12,500 bases of DNA from Penaeus vannamei (GCF_042767895.1 NC_091553.1:46262195-46274694); one strand, 5' to 3'; counted from the first letter of the stretch, positions 1 through 6,118 are shown. Numbers and translations are program-made. Notes: generated by a model from the sequence alone, not told the origin.

Positions 1-60
1 GTCTGTGTCTGTGTCTGTATGTGCGTGTGTGTGTCTGTCTACGTGTAAGAGTGCGTGTGT
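1..60. repeat. Degenerate GT/TCTG-rich microsatellite
   Basis: The window opens in GT-rich DNA made of TG and TCTG units, interrupted by TATG, CGTG and TACG variants. It is probably the tail of a longer array that begins outside the window. Open frames across it give Cys/Val runs and are repeat artefacts. Confidence 0.85.
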
Positions 61-231
61 CGCCAGCTGGTTCTCGTTATTGCCTGTCACATTCCATTGG
101 CTGCGGCCGACTCCGTTTCGTGACGTCATTCGCTCGATCTCAAACTATTTTTTCTTTTTTCTCCTTTGCCCTGTTCTGTTTTATTGATTGGATGTTACCA
201 AAAAATTCGTATTTTACATTTGTGTTTTCTT
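61..231. promoter_or_regulatory. Short unique island with inverted CCAAT box and perfect CRE
   Basis: This is non-repetitive sequence between two repeat tracts. It holds ATTGGCTG at 96-103, which is the reverse of the NF-Y consensus CAGCCAAT, and the palindrome TGACGTCA at 121-128, a full consensus CRE bound by CREB/ATF factors. A second GATTGG lies at 186-191. The CCAAT and CRE motifs are about 20 bp apart, a spacing often seen in animal promoters. No TATA box, initiator or downstream coding exon is evident, so a promoter role is inference. Both motifs are short enough to occur by chance. Confidence 0.25.
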
Positions 232-352
232 TCTCTCTCTTTTTGACTTTTCCCTCCTTAGTCCAGATCTTCCATTATCTTGTCTCCCTTTTCCTCTTCT
301 TCCTTCTCCTCCTCCTCCTCCTCTTCTTTCTCCTCCTCCTCCTCCTCCTCTT
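232..352. repeat. Pyrimidine tract with (TCC)n
   Basis: The tract is TC-rich and resolves into TCC/TTC trinucleotide runs at about 307-351. All frames through it give Ser/Leu/Phe or Pro runs. The 353-435 stretch after it is ordinary unique sequence with no recognisable feature. Confidence 0.85.
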
Positions 353-660
353 CATACTCTTCGCTCCGTCCTTCCCCCACATTCACCGTCTCTGATACCT
401 TCTAAATGTGACATGACCTTTTTCTCAGCACCATATGGCTCTCCCCAACTCTCCTCCCTCCCACCCTTCCCCTCCTTGTACTCTCCCTCCCCCTCTCGAT
501 CTCCCCTCGATCTCGTTCCTGTATTATTTATTTCCCTTTCCCCTCCCCCTCTTCTGCCTCCCTTCCCCTCTCCCTCTCCTCTTCTCTTCCCGCCCTCCCT
601 CTCTTCTTTCCTCCCTCCCTCCTCTCCCTTTTCTTTTCCCTTCTTCCTTCCCTTTTCCCT

Positions 661-840
661 AGACTCCCTTTTCTCTTCTCTTCTTCCCCTCCTTCCTTCC
701 CTCCTTCCCTCCTATCTTCCCTTCCTCTCCCACTCCGTTCTCCCTTCTCTCTTCTCTTCTTCCCCTCCTTCCTATCTTCCCTCCCTCTCCCACTCCGTTC
801 TCCCCTCTCTCTTCTCTTCTTCCCCTCCTTCCTTCCTTCC
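661..840. repeat. Tandem repeat with 60-bp period (minisatellite)
   Basis: Positions 721-780 and 781-840 align without gaps and differ at only a handful of positions (for example 723/783, 745/805 and 773-774/833-834). The unit contains the non-pyrimidine landmark CTATCTTCC and the phrase CCCACTCCGTTCTCCC, so the match is not just shared C/T composition. A third, more diverged partial copy is visible at about 662-696. Confidence 0.85.
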
Positions 841-884
841 TTCCTTCCTTCCTTCCTTCCTTCCTTCCTTCCTTCCTTCCTTCC
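829..884. repeat. (TTCC)14 tetranucleotide microsatellite
   Basis: Fourteen uninterrupted TTCC units follow directly on the 60-bp repeat. A perfect array this long is likely to vary in length between individuals. Confidence 0.95.
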
Positions 885-955
885 CTCTTTCCCTCCTTCC
901 TATCTTCCCTTCCCTTTTCCCTTCTCTTCCCCATCCCTCTCCTCCTAGTCTCCCC

Positions 956-1160
956 CCACCTGCCTCATTTCGCGTGTCTTCACGTGTCATTAAGGTCTTG
1001 ATACCGTTGGCTCCTCGTTGACTGTCGCCCTTAACGAAAGAGTCGGGGCAAATGACGTATAGTAAATGGCCTTTGTGTTCTGACGAAGGATTCGGTTCAT
1101 AAACGTCAATTAGTTCATTATAGAAAAAAATGTTTTTGTAGGTAGATATACTGAATCACT
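956..1160. other. Unique island, no gene recognised
   Basis: This is about 200 bp of mixed composition between two pyrimidine tracts. It holds an E-box CACGTG at 981-986 and CRE half-sites TGACGTA at 1053-1059 and CGTCA at 1104-1108. No frame is open across it with protein-like composition, and no RNA gene motif was seen. Confidence 0.5.
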
Positions 1161-1415
1161 ACTCTCTTCCTCCTCCTTCCTCCCTTCCTCCTGATCCCCG
1201 TCCTTCCCCCTTTTCCTCCTCACTCTCTTCCTCGTCCTCCCTTTGTCTCTTCCCTTCCCTTCCTCTCTCGCCTCTCCCCTCTCCTCCCTTCGTCTCCCCT
1301 CCCCTCCCTTCTCCCTTTCTCCCCTCTCCCCTCCCTTCCCCTCTCCCCTTCTCCCCTCCCCTCCCCTCTCCCTTCCTATCTCCCCTCTCTTCCCCCCCTC
1401 CCCTCTCTCCCCCCA
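1161..1415. repeat. Polypyrimidine tract rich in CCCCT/CCCTT
   Basis: About 250 bp of C/T with CCCCT, CCCTT and TCTCC motifs. The complementary strand carries many runs of three to seven G and therefore has G-quadruplex potential. Open frames on both strands are composition artefacts (Gly/Arg/Glu on the - strand, Ser/Pro on the + strand). Confidence 0.9.
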
Positions 1416-1576
1416 ATCTCCGGCGATTTTATTCGGCGATGGAGCGCGGTTGGGAATCGTCTTCGCTCTTCGAACGGGCGGCCGGCGAGGCGTGCGGGAC
1501 CTGCGTGCGTTCCTCATTATGGAAATGGGCGTGTCGTGAGGATCTGGTGGGCGGCGGTTTGTTTTGCTGTTGTCTC
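1416..1576. other. GC- and CpG-rich unique island; possible short open frame
   Basis: The island is CpG-rich, with CGGCGAT repeated near 1421 and 1434. An ATG at 1439 in good Kozak-like context (purine at -3, G at +4) opens a frame of about 40 mixed-composition codons. It starts Met-Glu-Arg-Gly-Trp and ends around Arg-Glu-Asp-Leu-Val-Gly-Gly. The frame then runs into the GT repeat and becomes Cys/Val. A first coding exon ending near the GTGGGC at about 1547 is conceivable, but there is no homology or good donor to support it. It is more likely chance. Confidence 0.2.
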
Positions 1577-1690
1577 TCGTGTGCGTGTGTGGGGTGTGTG
1601 TGGGTGTGGGTGGGTGTGTGTGTGTGGGTGTGTGTGTGTGGGTGTGTGTGTGTGTGGGTGTGTGTGTGTGTGTGCGTGTGTGTGTGTGTT

Positions 1691-1746
<56 letters not shown>

Positions 1747-1755
1747 TGTGTGTTT
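1577..1755. repeat. (TG)n microsatellite with GGTGTG variants
   Basis: The first part (1577-1694) is TG interrupted by GGGTG and TGCG variants. The second part (1695-1745) is about 25 uninterrupted TG units. Long alternating purine-pyrimidine DNA of this kind is a classic Z-DNA former. Frames through it give Cys/Val runs and are not genes. Confidence 0.95.
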
Positions 1756-1905
1756 CGTGTCTTCTTGCTAATTGCTCGTTCTTCGTCTTCCTAATTTTTT
1801 TTGTGTGTTGGATTTTCTATTTTTTTCTTTCTCTTGTTGCTCTTGGTCGTCCTCCTCCTCTTCTTTTTCTTCTTCTTTTTCTCCTCCTTCTCCTCCTCCT
1901 TCAGC
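1756..1905. repeat. T-rich to TCC/TTC pyrimidine tract
   Basis: A T-rich stretch grades into TCC and TTC trinucleotide runs from about 1848. It is the left member of a Py/Pu/Py trio with the purine block at 1955-2042 and the pyrimidine block at 2043-2290. Confidence 0.8.
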
Positions 1906-1954
1906 CTGCCCCAGGGAGCGGATAATAGTGTCGTGTTACAGGTGCTCTGAGACT

Positions 1955-2042
1955 AAGAGGAGGAGGAGGAGGAGGAAGAGGAAGAGGAAGAGGAAGAAGA
2001 GGTGGGGGAGGAATAAGAGGTGGGAGGAAAGGAGAAGTAGAG
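1955..2042. repeat. Purine tract (GGA/GAA)n
   Basis: The + strand switches from pyrimidine to purine: AGG repeats, then AGGAAG units, then GAGGTGGG variants. It is complementary in style to the TCC/TTC tracts on both sides, so single strands could fold back. The tract is imperfect, and I did not compute an alignment. Confidence 0.85.
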
Positions 2043-2290
2043 AATCCTCTCTTTCCTCCACCTGCTTCTCCTCTTACTCCCACTCTTCTTCCTCCTCCTC
2101 CTCCTCGTCACCATCATCATCATCATCATCAATCCTCCATCATCTTCTTTTTCTCCTCCTCCTCCCCCTCCCCTCCCCTCTTCTCCCCCCCTTCTCCCCT
2201 CCCTCCCCTCCCTTCCCCTCCCCTCCCTTCCCCTCCCCTCCCCTCCCCTCCCCTCCCCTCTCCTTCCCCTCCTCCCCCTCTCCCCTCCAA
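2043..2290. repeat. Compound pyrimidine tract with (TCC)n, (CAT)n and (CCCCT)n
   Basis: TCC repeats at about 2088-2106 lead into an ATC array at about 2111-2130. A CCCCTCCCTT-type array then runs from 2157 to 2290. The last segment is strongly C-run-rich, so the - strand has many G4-G5 runs with 1-nt spacers and should be G-quadruplex prone. Confidence 0.9.
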
Positions 2291-2471
2291 GCCTCGCGCC
2301 CCCGGGCATTGTGCTGCCCCCGCTGCCCCGGCCTCCAGTCGCTCATTTACACCCATTATGAGGCCGATTACCGCATGGTTGTTCTCCGAGATTTTTTTTC
2401 CTCCCTTTTTTTCTTCCTTTCACTAGACCTTAACGTTTTTACTGGTTGTTTTCCGGCCGCAGTATTGATCA
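2291..2471. other. GC-rich unique island, then T-rich spacer
   Basis: About 95 bp of GC-rich unique DNA (2291-2388) follows the C-run array, then a T-rich stretch. One + frame across 2291-2400 reads as mixed-composition residues, but the sequence before it is CCAAG, a weak acceptor, and no good donor follows. I see no supported gene here. Confidence 0.4.
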
Positions 2472-2518
2472 ACGTTGCAGGGGGGGGCGGGGGCGGGCGG
2501 GGGGCCAGCTACGTTGCA
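2472..2518 (+). other. Strong G-quadruplex motif flanked by 8-bp direct repeats
   Basis: Positions 2480-2504 read G8-C-G5-C-G3-C-G6. This is four G-runs separated by single cytosines, close to the ideal for a parallel G-quadruplex. The octamer ACGTTGCA occurs on both sides, at 2472-2479 and 2511-2518, in the same orientation. The direct repeats could be a footprint of a small duplication or insertion. An 8-bp repeat at this spacing is also quite likely by chance in 12.5 kb. Confidence 0.75.
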
Positions 2519-2630
2519 CACAGGGGCTAATACAGTGACATGCTAAAGTTTTTTTTTCGTGAACGTGCTTAGGGCTGTTGTGGTTGTGTGAATTATTGTC
2601 TTCCTTTTGTTGTTGTTGTTGTTGGTAAGT
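2519..2630. other. Unique spacer ending in (TTG)6 and a donor-like GTAAGT
   Basis: Mixed sequence leads into six TTG units at 2607-2624. GTAAGT follows directly at 2625-2630 and matches the consensus 5' splice donor. See the possible intron discussed in the findings. No protein-like frame leads into the donor. Confidence 0.5.
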
Positions 2631-2876
2631 TTTTTTTTTTCTCTTTCTCTGTCTCTGTCTCTTTCTCTTCCTCTCTCTCTCTCTCTCTCTCTTTCTATCT
2701 CTCCCTCTCTCTCTTTCTGTCTCTCTCCCTCTCTCTCTTTCTGTCTCTCTCACTCTCCCTCTTTCTATCTATCTCTCTCACTCTCTCTTTCTATCTCTCT
2801 CACTCTCTCTATCCCTCTCCCTCTCATGTTCTTTTCTCTCCTTTGTTTTTCTTTTTTTCTCTTTCTTTCTCTCACG
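2631..2876. repeat. (TC)n-rich imperfect microsatellite
   Basis: About 245 bp of TC repeats with TTTC, TGTC, TATC and CACTC interruptions. A phrase with CTCTCTTTCTGTCTCTC recurs two or three times at a spacing of about 30 bp (near 2708 and 2738), which suggests unit-level duplication. Ser/Leu frames across it are artefacts. Confidence 0.9.
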
Positions 2877-2978
2877 TAGGTTGGGCTTTAAAGTAAGTCG
2901 TCGTGTCGGCTTTTGTTCGTCTAAGTGTCGGGAGTTTGCAGCCTATTGTCAAGTATGGTTAGTGTTATAAATTATCTT
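2877..2978. other. Unique island, nothing recognised
   Basis: This short mixed-composition stretch begins right after CACGTAG, an acceptor-like sequence ending at 2879, and contains GTAAGT at 2893-2898. It also carries GGGCTTTAA at 2883-2891, which recurs in the window (see findings). No open frame of useful length is present. Confidence 0.4.
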
Positions 2979-3178
2979 TTTTTTCTTTCTTTTTTTTTCT
3001 TTTTTTGCAAGTAGGATTATTGCATTTTCTTTGTTTTTTGCATTTAGTTTTTTATTTGGTGTTGTGTTCTCATCTCTAGTTTTCTTTCTCTTTTCAAGTG
3101 TAATTAGTGTTTTTTTCTTTTTTCTTTTTTTCTCTCCATTATTATTTTTTATCTTTGTTTGTCTCTTTCTCTCTCCAA
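2979..3178. repeat. T-rich low-complexity tract
   Basis: Runs of T broken by single C, and TTTC motifs, make up most of this segment (2979-3008 and 3105-3175 are strongest). The - strand frame across it is Lys/Asn-rich because of the A-runs and is not a gene. Confidence 0.8.
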
Positions 3179-3423
3179 TGTGGAGATAGAAGGTGTCATG
3201 TTTTGGGTTCTGGCGCGTGTCATGGGGTCTCATGAGATGAAGGAAAAAGTGGAAGGATTTTGTGTGTGTGTGTGTGTGTGTGTGTCTGAGTGGATACATG
3301 CGTGTGTGCGTTCGTATATGTGTACGCGCGTGTATGTGTAGACCAGAAACTAATATTTATTTAAAGTAGATGGTAATACACGTGTTTTCATAGACTCGCA
3401 GCTGCGCCAGTCTTTACCGGTGA
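3179..3423. other. Unique island containing (TG)12 and an ACACGTGT palindrome
   Basis: Mixed sequence holds a perfect (TG)n run at 3261-3285 and a more degenerate GT-rich part to about 3340. The octamer palindrome ACACGTGT at 3378-3385 has an E-box core. An AT-rich stretch at 3347-3370 lies just upstream of it. No gene seen. Confidence 0.5.
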
Positions 3424-3559
3424 GGGAAGACGGGGAGGAGGGGGGGGAGGAGGGAGGAAGACGGGGGGAGGGAGGGGAAGACGGGAGGGGAGGGAGGGGA
3501 AGACGGGGAGGGGAGGGGGGTGGGGAGGGGAGGGGGGTGGGGAGGGAAGGGAGGGGCGC
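3424..3559 (+). repeat. G-rich purine minisatellite, G-quadruplex prone
   Basis: The hexamer GAAGAC recurs at 3426, 3457, 3477 and 3499, embedded in GGGGAGGGG-type sequence, so the tract is a degenerate minisatellite with a unit of about 20-31 bp. The final part has a T-marked 17-bp unit (T at 3521 and 3538). There are many runs of four to eight G with 1-nt spacers. Confidence 0.85.
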
Positions 3560-3987
3560 ACAATATACATACATTCCTGAAAAAAAAAATGTTCTAAGAA
3601 GAGCTGTTGCTGTGTAGGTGTTATCAGATGCCGACGCAAAGAAGATAGATAGATAGATAGATAGATAGGAAAAGAAAGAGAAAAGAAAATGAGGGTGTGA
3701 GTGCACATATTTACGTGTATATATGAGTGTATGTTTGAGTGAAGAAGCGAACAATTGAGAATTACTTATTGTGTTTTCTCCCAATTTTCTGTCATTTCAC
3801 TTTTCAATGAACAACATCATTTTTTTCCACTGTAGATGAAGCAACTATTCCTCGCTCCTTTTTGGGCCGCAGTTCACTCCATAAATCGGCATTAAAGCCC
3901 AGAAAACGACAAAAGAGGCTTTGGAAAGGATCCGTTTATGAAATCTGATCTCGGGTTTGCCACGGTGGTCTCGGGGGCTTAGCGTAG
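3560..3987. other. Largest early unique island; contains (GATA)6
   Basis: This is mostly unique DNA with a perfect (GATA)6 at 3644-3667. The part at 3838-3985 has high sequence complexity and no repeat character. On the - strand it reads as about 48 mixed residues in one frame before a stop, with no domain I recognise. It contains TTTATGG-like and TTTATGA motifs (reverse complement near 3878-3886; + strand near 3944), which resemble posterior Hox/Caudal sites, but these are short. It would be worth testing as a conserved non-coding element. No gene is supported. Confidence 0.4.
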
Positions 3988-4195
3988 TGTGTCTGTTTGC
4001 GTGTGCGTGCGTTTGTGTGCGTGCGTGTGTGTGTCTGGAGGACGTTGGTGGCACGTGCTGAGGTGTACGCGGAAGGTATGTTGCCATGTGCTGTGAGTGT
4101 GAGTGAGTGAGTAGGTGGATGTGTGAGTGTGTATGTGAGTGGGTGACAGGGTGAGTGAATAAGAGATGAGAGTCCGTTTCTGCATGTGCATGTGC
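3988..4195. repeat. Degenerate GT / GTGA-rich tract
   Basis: TGTG/TGCG units at 3988-4037 are followed by unique sequence with the palindrome GCACGTGC (4051-4058). TGAG/GTGA units then run through about 4160. Frames on the - strand give Thr/His runs and are artefacts. Confidence 0.75.
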
Positions 4196-4256
4196 GTGCG
4201 TGAATGCGAGGATGACCAGTAATAAGTTCACCTTTACTTACTATTCTCATATTTGT

Positions 4257-4325
4257 TATTCCCCTTAAAAAAATCAATGACCTTCTCCATTTCCCTTAAG
4301 AAAAAAAAAACAATCAATGAACTTT
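4257..4325. repeat. Imperfect direct repeat, period about 31-36 bp
   Basis: The phrase TTCCCCTTAA, A-run, ATCAATGACCTT (4259-4284) recurs as TTTCCCTTAAG, longer A-run, CAATCAATGAACTTT (4290-4325). The two copies share both ends and differ mainly in A-run length. The second copy abuts the motif cluster at 4327. Confidence 0.7.
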
Positions 4326-4326
4326 A

Positions 4327-4362
4327 TTCCCGGAAATTCCAAATAAGGCGTTATATATCGAT
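4327..4362. promoter_or_regulatory. Overlapping STAT, kappaB-like and CArG motifs followed by TATA-like run
   Basis: Within 32 bp the sequence gives TTCCCGGAA at 4327-4335 (palindromic STAT consensus, TTCNNNGAA). Next is GGAAATTCC at 4332-4340 (kappaB/Dorsal-like), then CCAAATAAGG at 4339-4348 (a perfect SRF CArG box, CC-W6-GG). TATATAT follows at 4352-4358 and a DREF-like TATCGAT at 4356-4362. Downstream the DNA becomes GC/CpG-rich, as many promoters do. There is no clear initiator about 30 bp after the TATA-like run. Motif identities are by consensus match only, and the regulatory role is inference. Confidence 0.3.
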
Positions 4363-4422
4363 CTTCTCCACAAGGGTTTGTTTACCTTCCCGTGGCGTTC
4401 GCACCGGGAAGGGCGAAGGAGC

Positions 4423-4439
4423 GGGGGGGGGGGGGGGGG
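4423..4439 (+). repeat. Homopolymer G17
   Basis: Seventeen consecutive G follow GC at 4421-4422 and end at T4440. Runs like this are prone to polymerase slippage and to assembly error, so the exact length should be treated as uncertain. Confidence 0.85.
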
Positions 4440-4460
4440 TCGGACCGTTTCGCGAGGCGG

Positions 4461-4508
4461 CGGTGGGCGACGGTGGGCGCAGGGTGGGCGCAGGGTGGGC
4501 GTAGGGTG
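4461..4508. repeat. Short GC-rich minisatellite, 10-11-bp unit
   Basis: About four to five head-to-tail copies of a unit like GCAGGGTGGGC are visible. The first copies read GACGGTGGGC (10 bp) and later ones GCAGGGTGGGC (11 bp); the last is truncated at GTAGGGTG. Confidence 0.8.
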
Positions 4509-4551
4509 TTCCTTGCCCGACGGTTCCCGAGGCTGACTGGCGCACTGAGGA

Positions 4552-4574
4552 TGATAAATGTTATCAATTTATCA
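4552..4574. promoter_or_regulatory. Nested palindrome carrying three GATA-factor motifs
   Basis: TGATAAAT (4552-4559) and ATTTATCA (4567-4574) form perfect 8-bp inverted arms with a 7-nt spacer. The spacer itself completes a second inverted pair, TGATAA (4552-4557) with TTATCA (4561-4566). This puts three WGATAR-type sites (one on +, two on -) in 23 bp inside a CpG-rich island. GATA factors bind such sites in animals. Function here is inferred. Confidence 0.35.
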
Positions 4575-4734
4575 CCGCGGCGCCCGGATTGTTGGGTTTT
4601 CCAGACGCGGCTTCCCTGCACAATGGGTCACACGGGACGCGCCCTACCCCCTTCCCACGGGCGCCGGGGCTGTCCTCGCCCGGCGCGCCCCTCCCTCGCC
4701 CCCTCGCTCGCGCGCGCTCTCTGCCCCGGCTGCT

Positions 4735-4945
4735 CTCCTTTCTCTCGGGTTTCTCGGGTTTTCTCTTATTTTTTGCTTTTCTCTTCCTCTTTCTTTCTCT
4801 TTCATTTCTGGTCTCTCTCTCTCTTTCTGGTCTCTCTCTCTCTCTCTCCTTCCCTTTCCCTCTCTCTCCTTATGACTGTTATTGTCACTGTCACGCACTT
4901 CCGTTTCTTTTTTTCCTCTTCTTCTATTCGCTTCTTCCCTCCCTA
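4735..4945. repeat. TC-rich pyrimidine tract
   Basis: TTTCTC, CTCTTTC and pure TC runs dominate, strongest at 4803-4870, followed by T/C-rich DNA to 4944. A short mixed segment at 4871-4900 contains GTCACTGTCACG. Ser/Leu/Phe frames are artefacts. Confidence 0.85.
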
Positions 4946-4951
4946 AATAAA
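4946..4951 (+). other. Possible polyadenylation hexamer AATAAA
   Basis: AATAAA is followed by A/T-rich and TGTATATA-like sequence, which could serve as a downstream element. No transcript is known to reach it, so it is recorded only as a candidate. Other AATAAA hexamers occur at 6761, 7501 and 8160, and none has better context. Confidence 0.15.
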
Positions 4952-4978
4952 GAAAATATGTATATATAACATATATTT

Positions 4979-5037
4979 ATACATACATACATACATACAT
5001 ACATACATACATACATAGAGAGAGAAAGAGAGAGAGG
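4979..5037. repeat. Compound microsatellite (ACAT)9-(AG)n
   Basis: Nine perfect ACAT units at 4981-5016 pass straight into an AG-rich run (AGAGAGAAAGAGAGAG) ending near 5037. An AT-rich palindromic stretch (TATATATAACATATAT) precedes it. Confidence 0.95.
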
Positions 5038-5164
5038 ACTAAACGAATATATCGCAAGAGGAGGAGGAGTAGGGAAAAATATGGCGAAAGGTGGAAAGCG
5101 GAAAGGAAGAGAAAAAGGTTCAGGAGGGAAGGAGCCTCGTGGGGAGTTCAGGAAGCCATTGTCA
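5038..5164. repeat. Purine-rich tract
   Basis: GAGGAGGAG, then GGAAAG/GGAAGAG units, dominate to about 5135, after which about 30 bp of mixed sequence leads to a C-rich segment. The frames starting at 5081 and 5091 are Lys/Arg/Gly-rich and then enter the TC repeat. They are not accepted as genes. Confidence 0.65.
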
Positions 5165-5304
5165 AAGGCCCCTCCCCCCCCTCCCCCCAAGATCCCTTCT
5201 TCCCTTCATATCTTCCTACCCTCCTCTCTCTTTCTTTCTTTCTTTCTTTCTCTCTTTCTTTCTCTCTTTTCTTTCTCTCTCTTACTCTTTCTCTTTCTCT
5301 CTCT

Positions 5305-5448
<144 letters not shown>

Positions 5449-5507
5449 CCTCCCTCCCTCCCTCCCTCCCTCTCTCCCTCTCTCCCTCTCCCTCTCTCCC
5501 TCTCTTC

Positions 5508-5640
5508 CTCTCTTCCTCCCTCCCTCTCTTCCTCTCTTCCTCTCTTCCTCTCTTCCCATCCTCCCCTCTCTTCCCTCCCTCCCTCCCTCTCTTCCTCTCT
5601 TCCTCTCTTCCTCTCTCCCTCTCTTCCCATCCTCCCATCC
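5508..5640. repeat. Tandem duplication with about 71-bp period in pyrimidine tract
   Basis: The landmark CCCATCCTCCC occurs at 5555 and again at 5626. Each copy is preceded by the same series of CCCT units followed by repeated CTCTTCC units. The A and its neighbours are the only non-pyrimidine bases, so the shared position of this landmark supports a true unit duplication. Confidence 0.65.
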
Positions 5641-5671
5641 CCCCCTCCCCCCTCCCCCCCCCCTCCCCCAG

Positions 5672-5774
5672 CCCACACACACAACACCCATTTCTGGCCC
5701 AAAAATGTGCTTGGATCATTGGCGTTTGGCGGAGGCGGAGGAAATACGCTATTTAATGCCTCTGTGCGGTCCAG
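5672..5774 (+). other. Unique 103-bp island between C-rich and G-rich tracts; possible exon
   Basis: The island is preceded by a long pyrimidine tract ending CCCCCAG (AG at 5670-5671) and followed by CCAG|GTTGGG. One frame is open throughout and reads about 34 mixed residues, including Lys-Met-Cys-Leu-Asp-His-Trp-Arg-Leu-Ala-Glu-Ala-Glu-Glu, then Tyr-Leu-Met-Pro-Leu-Cys-Gly. I do not recognise the peptide. The donor is poor, and good-looking acceptors are cheap beside such tracts, so chance is the leading explanation. Confidence 0.15.
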
Positions 5775-6118
5775 GTTGGGGGTGGGGTGGTGGGGGGGGA
5801 GGGATGGGGGAGGAGGGGGGGAGGTGGAGGGTTGTGGTTAGGGGAGGAGGGGAAGGGAGATGGGGAGGAAGGGAAGTGGGGGGAAGAGTGGAAGGGGAAG
5901 GGGAAGAGGAGGAGGAAGAGTGAGGGAGGAAGGGAAGAGCAGGAAAAAAGGGGAGGGAGAGAGTGGAAGGGAAAGGGGAAGAGGAGGAGGGGAAGGGTGG
6001 GGAGGAAGGGAAGGAGGGAAAGGGGAGGGGAAGGGGGAAGGAATAGTAGGAGAAGGTAAACATGGGGAAATGGGGCTAAGGAGCCGAAGAGAGGGGAAGG
6101 AGGGAAAGGGAAGGAATG
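5775..6118. repeat. 340-bp polypurine tract
   Basis: G-rich purine sequence on the + strand: GGGGTGGGG units first, then GGAAGGGG/GGAAGAGGAGG units. A phrase starting GAGTGGAAGG occurs at 5886 and again at 5961 with about 30 bp of close similarity, so part of the tract is a 75-bp-period duplication. The - strand frames are Pro/Ser/Leu runs and the + frames Gly/Arg/Glu/Lys runs, all artefacts. Confidence 0.9.

Larger units (their letters stand above)
436..955. repeat. Long polypyrimidine tract
   Basis: About 520 bp is almost pure C/T on the + strand, a mixture of CCCT, TTCC, CTTCTC and CCCCT motifs. An open frame of about 277 codons runs through it (188-1021, +), but its product is nearly all Pro, Ser, Leu and Phe. 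It is open because C/T-only codons cannot form stops, not because of selection. Mirror-symmetric Py/Pu DNA of this kind can form triplex (H-DNA) structures. A 60-bp tandem repeat and a (TTCC)14 array are nested inside it. Confidence 0.9.
4440..4760. other. GC- and CpG-rich island
   Basis: This 320-bp segment is the most CpG-dense non-repeat stretch in the window, with clusters such as TTTCGCGAGGCGGCGG and a run of CGCGCGC near 4710. It begins with a short minisatellite (4461-4508) and contains a GATA-site palindrome (4552-4574). A + frame is open through 4392-4946, but its residues are Arg/Gly/Pro-rich and it runs on into the TC repeat, so it is not accepted as a gene. A CpG-island promoter or 5' untranslated region is the most natural idea. 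It is unproven. Confidence 0.45.

Noticed and set aside
188..1021. 277-codon + frame in the first pyrimidine tract
   Set aside because: Almost all Pro/Ser/Leu/Phe. C/T-only DNA cannot make stop codons, so frame length carries no information.
3644..3667. (GATA)6 as a CRISPR-like or sex-linked array
   Set aside because: Contiguous simple repeat without spacers, and too short for a satellite. An ordinary microsatellite.
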